Assembly: GCA_951230915.1 (NCBI GenBank)
Contig: OX579633.1
Span: 25,764,574 to 25,828,573, forward strand
Reading direction: 5' to 3'
Source: Antitrichia curtipendula
Taxonomy: Eukaryota; Streptophyta; Bryopsida; Hypnales; Leucodontaceae
Length of the DNA stretch: 64,000 bases
Part shown: one piece after another, positions 1-12,157 of the stretch
How the letters are laid out: each line of letters begins with the position of its first letter
How positions within the stretch are numbered: position 1 is the first letter of the stretch
Program-made: the position numbers and the translations under genes
The notes under the pieces: model-generated
Told to the model about the DNA's origin: nothing
The model's database searches: none
Seen by the model: only the letters and a program-made list of their open reading frames with translations

Positions 1-3000
1 ATGACTCAGGACGCTGAACCCGGCCTATGAAGTGGGCCCTAAGGTAGAGCCACCCATTCCCGACCAAGGATCCATCCATAATCCAATATGTAGGGTGCAA
101 CTATTTCCAACCAAGGCTGGAACAAATGTACAACCCAAGTATGAAATGTTTTTTTTGTCTTCTCGTTTTCAAGGTTGGGACTAATAAGGTCATGGCACAT
201 GTCCCAAATGATCACAAAGTGTATAGTGAAGTATTGATTGAGAAAGTAGTCTATAAATTGATCGGAATTGGAAGACTTTAGACATTGGCTATGGGTTCGG
301 AATACTTTTTGGTTCCCAAAATTTGTAGTAATTTCAATTTGGGGAATAGAATTACAAAAAATTCACAGTCCCAGTATTTTTTTTATCTCTCTACATGAAA
401 AAAAATTCCATTGCCTCCCACTGCTCCTCATCTATCCTGGATTTGCTTATGTGATTAGATATGGGTGGTTTTACCTTATACGGTGAATTTTGTGTTCTAT
501 GAGGTAAATATTAAAAAAAAGTCTCCTATTTTGTGCCATACTAATTGTGTGATCTTCACCTCTCATAGTTAGCAAATTTAGAGCCTCTAATTGCATCCTA
601 TGATTGAATCATTTTTTGTTTGACAACCGCAATGATAGTTTTCATCCTTGTGCTAACTTCTTTTTTGGAGAATGTTTTGATAATATAAATATCTTTCTTT
701 TTTGTATTTGATTTAGATGCTAGAATCACTTACTTTTGCTTGCAACACCTACAATTATATTTTTTCACCATAATATGAATTTTTTCACCCTACTTCTGAA
801 ATCTATACATCTATACATTAATCAGGTTGTTTGTTTTGTTTTGTTTGTCAGTTAGGGTGAGATCTTTGGAACCATGTGTCTCTATATTTAGTTCATCATA
901 TTGTTAAAATGTCATTAGTGAGAAGGTTGGGGTGCATGGATTTTGTTTTGTGGTGTTTCAACTTACTATAAAAAAGATACTGAAATTTGAAATTTTTAAA
1001 ATTTTTTAATTTTGATTGTGGCAAAGGTATAGGCATATTAGTCCATACACTAAATTAGATTGAATTTTTTTACTATATTTAAGTACCATATTTTGGTTTG
1101 TTTGTTGTGAGGACATCTCTAGAATCATGCGTCCCTTGATCGCATTCACAGTACCATCTAAAAGTCCTCAATGACCATATATATATTGACTTTGTTTCAT
1201 GGCATTCTAACTCATGACACAAAAGATATTGAAATTCAAATTTTTGATGAATTAAAAAATTAAAAATTAATTTTATTTTTAATTTATTATACTATGACAA
1301 TGACATAAGACATTAAATTAGTCTATACATTAAATTAGGTTGTTTGTTTTGTTTTGTTTCTTTCATATAGTGAAATCTTTGGACTTGTGTGTCCCTCGAT
1401 TGTGTTGTTGGTACCGTTAGAAACTTCTTTGTGAAGAGGGGCACATAGATTGATTTTGTTTCATGGCGTTCCAACTTGCGGCATGAAAGATGGATTTTTG
1501 AGCTTTTTTTAAAATTAAAATTTGAATTAAATTATCTTCTACTTTGGGAACAAGAGAGTTTCATTATCTTTAACAATGAATTAATTATAAATTTCATAGG
1601 CAAAAGTAGAAAATTCATATTTTGGTGAAAAAAATATAATTGTAGGCACTCCAAGCATAACTAGGCGTACCTAGCATCAATATAAAACACAAACTGAGGA
1701 AAGATATTTATATTATCAAAAAATTCTTTAAAAAAAAATTAATACAAGGATGAAAAACTATCATTGCGGTTATTTAGCCAAAAAATGATTCGATCATAGG
1801 AAGAATTGGTGCACTATTGGGTTTTTTGAAGATCTTTAATAGTTGGATCAAATTATAAGGTAGTTATTGCCTCTTTTGAGCTCATTATCATTATAATAAA
1901 TTGTCACAATGAGCTCAAAGTAAAATTCTGTTTAAATTAAAGAGCACAATTCATTAGCTATGCTTGTAAAATTTCCTCCCCCATATTTGTAATTTCAGGA
2001 AGCAGTTACAATGTTTTGATAATGTAAATATTTTTCTTTCGTTTGTATTTCATATAGATGCTACATTTGCCTAGTTATGCTTGGAGCACCTGCAATTGTA
2101 TTTTTTTCACCAAAATATGAATTTTTTAGCTTCATCTATGAAATTTATAACTGATTCACTATGCTTCCAAAGACAACCACTTTCAATTTACTTCACTAAT
2201 ATGCCCTATACCATTGTCATAGGATAATAAAATTTAAAAAAAAAAATTCCTAAAAACTTTGAAATTCAATATGTTTTCTCTCGTGAGTTGGATTGCCACA
2301 AAACCAAACCCATGCACCCCCGAGTGCACCCCGTCTCACCTAGGGCTTTATGAGTGTACCAAGAATGAAATTAGAGGACGTCCATAGATCTTACTAAAAC
2401 AAAACAAACAACCTCATTCAATGTGTAGAAAATTAATGTACCCTATGCCATTGTTACAATAAAAATAAAAATATAAGTATTTTCTTAATAAAAAAAGAAC
2501 TAAAAAATCCATAACTTTCACACCATAAGTCCAAATGCCACGAAACAAAGCTTATGCCCTTCTTTATAAAGAGCTTTTAGATGGTACCAAGGACGCACAG
2601 TTTCAAAGACCTCAAGATAAACAAAACAAAACAAAACAAAAATGGTGTAACGGTGAGGCTCTGTACTAAATAAACAACAATAATGATTTATTGATTAGTT
2701 GGACCCCACATCCCTACTCCAACCAAATCCAAACTGTGTTGTATAGTGAAAATGTGGTTGTAGATAGGATTCAGAAGTTGGTATTTAAAACACAGAGTGG
2801 ATGCCATAGTTATCTAAAGGGTACAATCAATAGACAAACTAATTTAATCTATGGATTAGCGTACCTTATACCATTGATTCTTTTTCATTCATAAAAAATT
2901 TGAAATTCAATAACTTTCACACCATAGGTCCAAAAACCACAAAACAAAGCCTATGCACCCCTCATTAATAAATATTTTGGGATTTTGGAGGGTTGGTTCA

Positions 3001-5400
3001 GTTTCGTTCCCCCTGTTGTTCATGATGTAGTAAAAAAACAGTTTGCTGTCAGAAAAAAAAATTCTATAAATTCTATAAAAAAATAAAATTTGTTCTTAAA
3101 ATGATAAAAGTTGTAAAAAAAATCATTTTTTTGGTGACGCTACCAAACTTCGGCTACGTCAGACTGCAACAATGGCGATGCAATGGCGCAATTCCCTTAT
3201 TCCCATAGCCATGAGAACTCACAGCCCTCCAAACCTTTGAAATTTCCTCTAATGCCTTGCAAAGAGCTTCCCAATGCTACCAAGAATACGATTGGAGGAT
3301 ATATAATTTTGGAGATCTCATTGTAACAAACAAACAAAATAAACAAACAACCTAGTGTATCATGTGCCATTGCCACAAAATAATAAAGTAAAAATAAAAA
3401 TAATTTTATAATTTTGTAATTCAAATACTACAATAAAATAGTGTCCCAATTGATACATCCCAATTGACAAAATGTCCAAACTGAACAAAATGTCCAAATT
3501 GACAAAAAATTGACATGAAAATGTCTAAATTGAAAAAACCCCGTTTAAATTGACATTGTTCCTTTGTAGTGAATTTTTTTTTGTAAATTCAATATCTTTT
3601 TTTATTGTGAGTTGAAACGTTGTGAAATAAAGCTTTTGTGCCTTTCCTCGCAAAGGGCTTTCCAACTATACAAAAAGCACGACCAAAAGACATATGGTCT
3701 AAGAGATCTCACCATAATAGACAAACAAAACAAAACAAACAAATGAGTGGTTGTAAGAAAGATCAAACAATTTTGGTAACATTTTGTCAAAACTATATTT
3801 TTTGCACTTAGTACTATGAATATTGCAAGTGCTATAAAACAGACCAATTTCAACCATTAATTTAAAAAAACGATAGCTACTAGTATTGTTGACTACTTGC
3901 AAGTATTGAAAAAGTAGTATTTGAAAAAAAAGATAGTTTGTCACATAAAATATATACAACTAGGTATAAATTAATAATAATTAGAAAATCATGAACAACA
4001 TACTCAACAACATAAAACTAAAAATTGTCCATTTGTAAAGATTTGATAGTGATCACATTTCACCAAAAAATGGAAGTCGGAACCATCTTCAATGTTCAGA
4101 AGTGTGTGCACAAGGGAGCCCTATTTGTACGAATATGGAATCCATAAATTAATTTTTTTTAGATTTTTTTTTAATAGGCACATATTCTCCTACTATGGAA
4201 TTAGACCACAAAAATTTTAGCTGTAGATAATTCATTTTGGATACTCCCTAGTACTAGAAAAATCCTAAAATGCAAAGTGTGACAAATTAGCTAATTTGAA
4301 ATTTAATTATAGAATATTTTTCAAGTTTTTTGAAAAATCTGTAATCTCATGACTTCCAAGTTAGCCATCTCCAGTAAACATTTTAAATATGTTGGCTTCA
4401 TTTTCTAAAATTTATGGCCATTGGCAACTTTGTCACTCCAATTGTGATTGGAAAATAGTAACGGTCTCTCTTGCAATCACCTTGTGTCATTGCCACAACT
4501 AAAATAAAAGTAAAAGTAATTTACTTTTATTCATGTTTTTTTTTAAATTCAATAACTTTTATTCCATAGGTCTAAATACCATGAAATAAAGCCCATGCGC
4601 CCCTTCTTGCAAAGAACTTTTCAACGGTACCAAGAATGCAATCAAGAGATCCGTAATTCAAAAGATCTCAACGTAATAAACAAACAAAATAAACAAATAA
4701 TCTCATTAAAGGTATATAGATTAGTGTGCTTTGTACTATTGCTATAGTCAATATAAAAGTAAAAATAAATTTTTAATTCATAAAAACGTTGGAATTCAAT
4801 AACTTTCATACCATAGGTCCAAACAAAGTCCATGCACTCCACTCTTTGCCGAGACACTACCAAAACAAACAAATGAGATTTTTTATTTTTATTTTTTTAT
4901 TACAGTGAGATCTCTTAGACCGTGCACTCCCTGGTTGCATTCTCGGTACCATTAGAAAGCCCTTGGCAAGGAGAGGTGTGCAAGCTTTGTTTCATAAAGT
5001 TTGGATGTATAATGTAAAAATGATTGAATTTTGAAGTTTTTATGAATAAAAGAAATAAAGAAATAACTTTTACTTTTATCTTGATTGTGGCAATAGCATA
5101 CAACATACTAGTCCATACTTTAAGCTAGTTAGCTAGTTTTGTTTATTTTGCTTGTTACGATGAGATCTCTTGGACTGTGCGTCTTTCATTTGCGTGCTTG
5201 ACACTGTTGGAAAGCTCTCTACGAGGAGGGGTGCATGAACTTTGTTTCATGATGTTTGGATCTATGAAAGAAAATATATTGAGTTTTGAAGTTTTTACAA
5301 GTAAGAAAATTAAAAAATTAATTTTACTTTTCTTTTTACTATGGCAATGGTACAGGGCAAACTACCTTGGATTAAGGTATAGATGTATAGGTAGATGGTG
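1..5400. repeat. AT-rich interspersed repeat block upstream of RPL29
   Basis: No credible gene is visible here. From about 800 to 5350 the DNA is made largely of diverged copies of one unit. It contains an 'AACAAAACAAA' run, a GAGATCTC-like box, a 'GGTACCRTTAGAAAG' box, a 'GGGGTGCATG' box and a 'TTTGTTTCATGG' box followed by an AT-rich tail. Plus-orientation copies lie near 840-970, 1080-1215, 1340-1485, 4895-5110 and 5140-5340. Reverse copies lie near 2270-2420, 2510-2640, 2900-2960, 3260-3380, 3590-3760, 4545-4690 and 4790-4880. A second unit (a TTTTGATAATRTAAATAT motif followed by GATGCTA) occurs at 670-790 and 2010-2130 in plus and at 1630-1720 in minus. I cannot assign it to a named transposon family. 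Confidence 0.7.
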
Positions 5401-5525
5401 GGACCGTGCTGATACCCGGCGTGCAATTAGAGAGGATTGGGTATAGGCCGTTGGATGATGCTTACGGAAGGGTACTGTGACGACGAATGATAAGTCGAGG
5501 ATGATACTTACGGAAGGGTGACCAC

Positions 5526-5570
5526 TTAGGGTTAGGGCTGCGATTTCTTGCCTTCTTTCTGTTCTTCGCT
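5526..5570 (+). promoter_or_regulatory. Telo-box and pyrimidine-rich leader start of RPL29
   Basis: TTAGGGTTAGGG at 5526-5537 is a doubled telo-box (complement of AAACCCTAA). This element is typical of plant ribosomal-protein and translation-factor promoters. It is followed at about 5543-5570 by a C/T-rich tract that resembles a transcription start of such genes. The telo-box sits about 360 bp before the ATG, which leaves room for the candidate leader intron. The transcription start itself is inferred. Confidence 0.6.
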
Positions 5571-5611
5571 TGCTCGTCTGCTTGCCGGAGCGCCTGGGAT
5601 CCCTTCATCAG

Positions 5612-5892
5612 GTGCGCTTCCACTTTCTCTCTCTCCTTTTTCGTGCTGCAATTTCTCTTCGCTTGTGTGTCTGTCTGTGAGTCGTTGCTTCTTCACGAGT
5701 AAATTGGATCAAACTTGAGTTTCGGCGTTTCTTTTGGCTGCTTTAGGGTTGAGGGTTTTAGGGTCTGGGCTGAAGTGAGATAGAGTTACGGGGCGGCGTT
5801 CAGTCTTGATTGATTTCTAGGATTGTGGAATTTTCACGGATTTGTGATCCTTTTCTTAAGTTTTTACTGATTTGACTTTCGCTTGGGATTAG
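5612..5892 (+). other. Candidate 5'-UTR intron of RPL29
   Basis: A donor (CAG|GTGCGC) at 5612 and an acceptor (GGATTAG|G) ending at 5892 would leave only GTAAG between the acceptor and the ATG at 5898. The interval is T-rich and contains a TACTGAT branch-like motif and further TTTAGGG repeats near 5742-5765. Leader introns are common in plant ribosomal-protein genes. No transcript was available, so this is an inference. Confidence 0.45.
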
Positions 5893-5897
5893 GTAAG

Positions 5898-6253
5898 ATG
5901 GCGAAGTCGAAGAATCATACCGCTCACAACCAGTCATACAAGAACCACAAGAATGGTATCAAGAAGGTGAAGAAGCACAAATATACCTCAAGGAAGGGGG
6001 TAAGTGTCAGGATTGTTACCTTTTGAATGCCTTCTGGCTGTTAATTTCTTGTTCGTCTCTCACCCCACGGTAGACTTGTTTTTTGAGGATTTGGATTATT
6101 GTAATATTTGTGCTGATATGTTGAAAGTTGGCACGATTTATGATGAATGTATTGTTGTTTCAGATGGACCCTAAGTTCTTGAGGAACCAGAGGTATGCGA
6201 AGAAGCACAACCGGCCGGGTGCCGCCGCCGAGGTCGAGTCTGGGGAAGAGTAG
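5898..6253 (+). CDS. RPL29: 60S ribosomal protein L29 (eL29), two exons
   Basis: This encodes the small basic cytosolic large-subunit protein eL29. The coding exons are 5898-5999 (34 codons) and 6164-6253 (29 codons plus TAG), separated by a 164-bp GT-AG intron in phase 0. Together they give 63 residues, close to the usual 60-65 of plant L29. The protein opens [20 protein letters not shown] and is extremely Lys/His-rich. After the intron it continues [16 protein letters not shown], the family's conserved C-terminal half, and then a short acidic tail ending GEE. The start is the only ATG that gives the conserved N-terminus. A telo-box lies upstream, as expected for a growth-regulated ribosomal-protein gene. 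No damage is visible, and both introns have consensus borders. The identification is secure from sequence; expression is not shown. Confidence 0.97.
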
Positions 6254-7211
6254 ATCATAGGTTGAAACCCTAATGTCGTGAGATATTCACTGGTTCCGGT
6301 GTTCGCCTATTCGAAATATTATTTTATCTTTTGAAGGATCTATCTGACATTGTGCTCTTTGTTTTCCATCTTCTGATCATGACTTGATTTTGTCTGTTTA
6401 ATTGGTGGTGTGTTTTAAGGAATGCTAAAGTATGTTTAATGATACTATGCTTTCTATTTTTTCAGTGTTTGCTCTTACAAATAGTACGCCACTTGTGACC
6501 ATTGACCAATTGTTGTCATGCTTGAATAATTCTCACACATGAAAGAGACGGCACCATGAATCACGTTCACGGAATTCCTGAACTGATTCTTCGGTGCTTT
6601 AGAACCTTACTGAATTGTACCTTTAACGTGATGCATGTGAATGGTCTACAAGTTTTGCATTACAATATCGTTGTTCTTTGTGTCAATTTGTGTCGTAGAC
6701 ATCTTGACAAGTTTACAGCATCAAGTGAGTAACTTGGAAGCTGCAAGTGACGTTGAGAACCGTAGTGGATTGTCATGTGATTTCAACAGTGCAAACTGCT
6801 GAAGACAAATTCCAATCTACTCGAGTCCAGCAGTACAGAGTATCTGAGTTTGGTCACAGGAGAAGGCGAAGTACTCCGAAACTCAGCTTTCATAGATCAT
6901 ATCCAAATGATTGGTTTGAAGGGTGGGGTGTATGGGTACTTGGGCCCAACTCGGAAATCATCCAGCTGGCATTGAGGTGGCCCCCCCCCCCCCAAAACGG
7001 CTCCCTGTCTGGAACCTTCCATGACTATGTGCTAATCTTTTAAATCAGTACTATCTATGGGGGAGAAACCATTTTAGAACATCTATGAATAAAACTGTGA
7101 CCCTTCATAACTTTTGCATACTGGATCCAAATGTTGGTCTTTGGTGTGTTTGAACCTTCTTTCACATGCCAACAAAAAAGTATGAATTTTGATCAGTCTA
7201 ATAATAACAAC

Positions 7212-7364
7212 TAAGGTAACTGAGGCAGAATTCTGGACCAGCCTAATTCATGCCCAAAAATATCTTGTGAAGTTCATTTCACAAGATGCACGTACTGCTC
7301 ATGAAATTCTGGGCCTGCATTGGGTTGGTCCAAAGTTGGCCTGTCATAAGGCAGAGTTACCTTA
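7212..7364. mobile_element. Short MITE with AGGTAAC termini and TA flanks
   Basis: The interval starts TAAGGTAACT and ends AGTTACCTTA, so AGGTAACT...AGTTACCT is bounded on both sides by TA. It is almost a palindrome: GAATTCTGG near 7229 is answered by an inverted copy near 7302, and a central hairpin near 7261-7287 (ATCTTGTGAA, short loop, TTTCACAAGAT) closes the structure. A 153-bp, non-coding palindromic element with a TA duplication fits a Tc1/mariner or Stowaway-like MITE. It shares its ends with the elements at 11404, 19035, 47172 and 61533. Confidence 0.65.
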
Positions 7365-9751
7365 TGCACAATAGCAAAAAGTGGTGTTTTGAAGTGTCTA
7401 CTTTACAAGATTTGGCTACCTACTACACCATTTTACATATTGGGAAGTAATTAAGGTAGATTGTGCATCATCCAACTTTTGATTCTTCATTGTCTAATTC
7501 CATCATCCTACTTTTGACCCCAATATTGTCTAGCACATCATCCAAATCTAGATAGTTTTTGAAACAATCACTACAGTGATTGTGCGATTTAATCCCTAAC
7601 TACCCAATCGATCATATATGGTCGATTTGAAATTTCAGGCTCATTTTGGTGTGGGCAATTAAATTCCTTTGACTATTTAAAAAAATTTACGGACAATTTT
7701 GAAGGTTAACTATTGGAAGCTTTCATTTTTCACTGAAAAAGATAAATATTTGATTTTGAGAGGTTCTCAAACACATGTATGTACCATTAGTGAAGATTAA
7801 AGCTTGCCAATTTTACTTCATTTCCGAGCTTTGAGCAAAATTTGCCAATTTCACTTGATTTGAGATCTAAAAAATTGTATGTATCCATTTGCTATGAAAA
7901 TGGTCCCAATTGAAAGTGTAAAGTGTTTTCATGAATTTCACTATTGAAAATATAAACATGCAAGTGTTGATTTTGAGTTATTTGCAATTTCTACTTATAA
8001 GAAAAAATTGCATTCCAACAATTGCAAGGTGGATTGTGTAATGAGTTTGATTAGCTCTTCATTTGAACTTAAGGTTTTTAGAAGTGCATTTTAGTGTGCT
8101 AACAAAAAATTTAGTTTTTCATGTCATCTCCAATCCTCCCAAACTTTTATATGTAAATTTCTCAAACATTGTGGAGAAGGGAGCACTTTGAAAATAGGAT
8201 AATTACATTATATCTCACAACTCCTATGCAATTTCACACCCAAAATTGGAATACGAACTAGTAAACAAGCTCTTTAAACAATTATACGGTTAGATTTTGA
8301 AAAAAAAACAATTTGCTTCATTGAGGATAACTACAAGCTCATTTTCCTTTTTTTAGTAGGAAAAACATACTTCAAAAGGTTTGGACATTTAGGGGTTAAT
8401 TAGGATAGTTGCAAATGGTTTTAGAAGCAGCCGACCCATTTTTGATCACCCTCCCATTTTGGCGGTGTAGATTGGTCTATTTCTGTATATGTAGATATGA
8501 ATAGTGATTAATTAAAGTGCAATTGTGGCGCATTATGATTGGCTACAAATCTCTTGATACTACAACCAATCCTTGGTTGATTTTGTTTCCAATCTTTAGT
8601 CATAAATAAAAAGACCTATATGACTAGTATGGGTTGAACAAAATCTTCAACTCAAAAATTCATTGTAATTATGTTTTGAAAAATAAAATTATGGAAAATT
8701 ATGGAATCCTTCCAAACTATATTTCTTTATATTAGAAAATTTTCCCACTTGAGAAAACCGCATTTTAGATATGCATAATTGCATAAGTGGTTGGAAATGG
8801 ATCAACTACTCTACATTAGCAAAAGGGTGGTAATAAAATGGGGGGAGGGGGGCATGTTGGAGATAGGATCATTGTAGCCTCCTTTTAGCTTGGGGACAGT
8901 GTATGGCATCTTGAACCTCTATAAGTGCCATTGGATATGTGGGAGAGCAATTATGGGTTGTTTATAGGATGTTTATGACTCCACCCTAAGAATGGTTTTG
9001 TAATTTCAAGACAGACCACTTTAGAAATTCACAAAAATTATAATTTTAATTAGAAAATTACAATTTTATGTGGATTTGATTCGTGAAACTAAAGCTTATA
9101 CCATTGAAAAATGTGCCCCTCTTGGAGTTGGCCCCAAGATGTTCAGATTTATAGTTTGCATAGTAATAGGCTTATCTACCTAAAAACAATTTTTTGGTGC
9201 ATACATGAATATGCCCTAATGTTGATCATAGACTAATTCTAATGAAGGTAAGAAACCATTTAATAAGTGAGCTTAAATTTTTTCCCAATTTAAAAGTTAT
9301 GTTGCATGAAAAAATTGGACACAATTGGACGGGGCCTTTTTTGATTATGAACTCTTGCAAAGTATCTTGATGTTACATTGGACGTTATTGTTGACATAAA
9401 AACACAGGTTGTTACATTTGATTTCACCTAAAATCCGTCAACTAAAACACAGGTTTCTTATAGTGAATAAATCAACATAATTCGGATCACCAACTTTGTG
9501 ACACTCTTTAATTGCACAAGTCTCTTAAAACTAAAACAAGTATAGATTTAAATTTCAAACCAATTTTCCATTAAAACAACAACAATGCTCTAAATATACA
9601 CCAATATAATGAGAAAGGCAGTTATTCCAACAAAATTTATTCTAAATTGTCTACAAAATGAGTCTACATTTGTGAAATAGTCAAGAAAACTAAGTGATTT
9701 TTCATTAATCCAACTGGGCAGTTCTATTTATCATATACCAAGCATTAATCC

Positions 9752-10600
9752 CTAAAGGACCAAAGTGCGTTTTTTGGCAACATAGTGATTTTGGGCAGCT
9801 CAGTTTGAATGGAATTTTTATTTTTTTTCTTTGAAATTTCAATTCAACATTTTCACAAGGAGTAGCTTTGATGCACAACAATTTTCAAGACTTTTGACTA
9901 CATTGTCAAAAAATTATTGTATGATATGTAGTTTTCATTGCTTGGCGGGCAATCCGGACAGCAAAAACAACTTCTTTAAAAATCTCTTTTTTGAAAAATT
10001 TAAATTAAAATATTTTTTTTTGGATTTCTATAGACATAGAAAATTTTGAATCATTCTTTTTTTTATTAATGAGATGAAAGTTATAAGGAGTTTTAGTTGT
10101 GGGTAGTTTACAAGTAGTTATAAAATCTCTATTCTAAAATAAACTTTGAAGTCTTTTATTTTACTCAATTTTTTATATTTTTGAAAAAATACTAAAACCA
10201 TTGGGATTGGCATTTTTCAATTCCATAAATAAATAAATAACAATTTAGTATTTAAAATCATTCTCTACTTCTTTCCACTTATTATTTTTTTCATATATGT
10301 TGTACAATTCCAAATGATCTAAAAATTTTCAAGCATGTAGCCAACTTGCTTGGAAAAAAGAATCCAAATAGTTACAACCATTTTGGAAATTTCTTCATAA
10401 AGATCTGGCCTTGTGAAGTGCAGCTGCCTGTTTTTTTGCAGGGGCAAAAAATGATTTTTGTAACTTCTAATGCTAAAATCTTGCAATCTACACAGTGGAA
10501 TTTTCTGAAAATTTTCCACACCTTGTCAAACCAGTGTATTACAAGATCCCATGGTTACATGTGTCCCCCAAATTTTTTTTTATAAAATTTGGTACTTGTA
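9752..10600. mobile_element. Degenerate copy of the TTTAACC-type 0.9-kb element
   Basis: The left end (TTAATCCCTAAAGGACC) resembles the terminal repeat of the element at 49580-50525. The segment around 10480-10560 shares the 'CTTGCAATCTACA...CCACAC...TACAAGATCC' stretch with 30415-30495 and, inverted, with 49705-49800. The right terminal repeat was not found, so the boundary is approximate. Confidence 0.4.
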
Positions 10601-11403
10601 CCACTACAGAGGACTCAAAGCCTCCAATGAATGAATTTCAGGATTCCTGAGAAGAAACAAGGAATGCATCTATTCATCCTACTAGAAAACAATTATTTTT
10701 GTCTCTTGATCTTAGTAATGGGTATGTTGTTTTACATTTGATGTCATTAATAGGCAGGATGTTACTACAAAATAAGCCATCAATGATAAATTCTTACCTT
10801 GCCTTCGCAAAGGATCAGGGAGTCTTTGTAATGCAAATGAATTGACAACAAGTTTGTTATACTCGCAGATTTCCACAAATTGGACCTGAAATGCATGTAC
10901 CTCTAGTTTTTTGAGCTTTGTGGAAACAAATGTCACACATTTTCTGGCTTCCAGAGCCGTGCCAATTTCACAAAATTGCCAACAACAATGTGGACAAAAA
11001 ACCATGATATAATATGATATAAATGCTTTTTGTAACATCCTTCAGAAACGTCTGAAATGCGCCTTAAAACCCACATATTTTGTGTGCTCAATCTTGAGCT
11101 CATGGTGGGAGGAAGCTATCAACAACGGCAAAAAGAAGACAAGCAATGACTCCTCACTAGGCATCGTACATGCTCTTTCCATTGAATGTCAAATTTAGGA
11201 GTCTTTTTTCTAGGCTCTCACAACGAACTACTTAAAAAGAAAATGGTGATAACCAATACAAGAAAAAACTCTTTTAATGTATGGTGCGGAGGCTGTGCAC
11301 TAAGAGAGTTTTTATGCATTTACAGAGGTGTAATAATGGCCACCTAACAGATGTCAACTTCCAACACTACTTTTGAAAAAATATGCTTCAAATTGGACCC
11401 ACC

Positions 11404-11737
11404 TAAGGTAGAAGGCTTGAGAATAGTTCGGGCATTAAGAACCGCCCACCTGTAAAATGTACACCATTTGTACATGCTATTTTTTCATAGCCTTCATTGT
11501 TTGTACAAACAATGTACATTTCAAGAGTGGACAATTTTGGAGCCCTATGCCAGTTCAACTTCAAAATTTCATAACTAATTTCAAAAAACTCCAAAAGAAT
11601 ATGAAACGACTTAGGTTAGATGCCAAATCCACTTTTCTCTTTCAAGGAAAATTTACTGAAAAATATTTCAAGAAGTTTTGCCTTCCCAAAATTCAGTTTC
11701 AGCTCTTAGGTGGGCGATTTCTGGACCTGTGACCTTA
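11404..11737. mobile_element. AGGTA-type MITE, copy 1 of a 330-bp pair
   Basis: The element is bounded by TAAGGTA at the left and GACCTTA at the right. It is homologous along most of its length to 19035-19365: both contain a palindromic GTACA/TGTAC-rich segment near the left, then 'TTTTAGAGCCCTATG'-like, 'ATGAAACGA', 'GGTTAGATGCCAA' and 'AAAATTCAGTTTCAGCTCTTAG' blocks in the same order. It is non-coding. The TA flanks suggest a mariner-like MITE. Confidence 0.65.
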
Positions 11738-12157
11738 CAAGCTGCATAATTGACAGTTATGCACTAAGAGAGAGGATGCACTAAGAGAATTTTTTTTTTC
11801 TCTTACTTGCAAAACACGCAATGTCTGTCTAAAAATTGCAAATGTGATGCAAAATATGTGACGGTACCAGGTGAAGCAAATCCTCATATTGGAATGCCAA
11901 ATTCTTCAAATTTAGGGTTTTCTCCCATTGACAATTTGACATGTCATTTCAATGCCATGGAGGAGGTTGCAGCAATTGCGTCGTCTCAACCACCAAAGTG
12001 GAAATGGTGTTGACATGTTGCAACTGCAATTTTTTTTTTTTTTTCTGCCCATTTTGAAGCAACATATTTCAGTGATGTGTAATGATAAGTTCAGTAATGA
12101 TATGTGTCCACAAAGATGTAATAATAATGCATGGGAATCGGAAGTGGTACCGTAGTA

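Noticed and set aside
6974..6995. Poly-C run as a functional element
   Set aside because: A simple homopolymer in intergenic DNA; length may even be unreliable.
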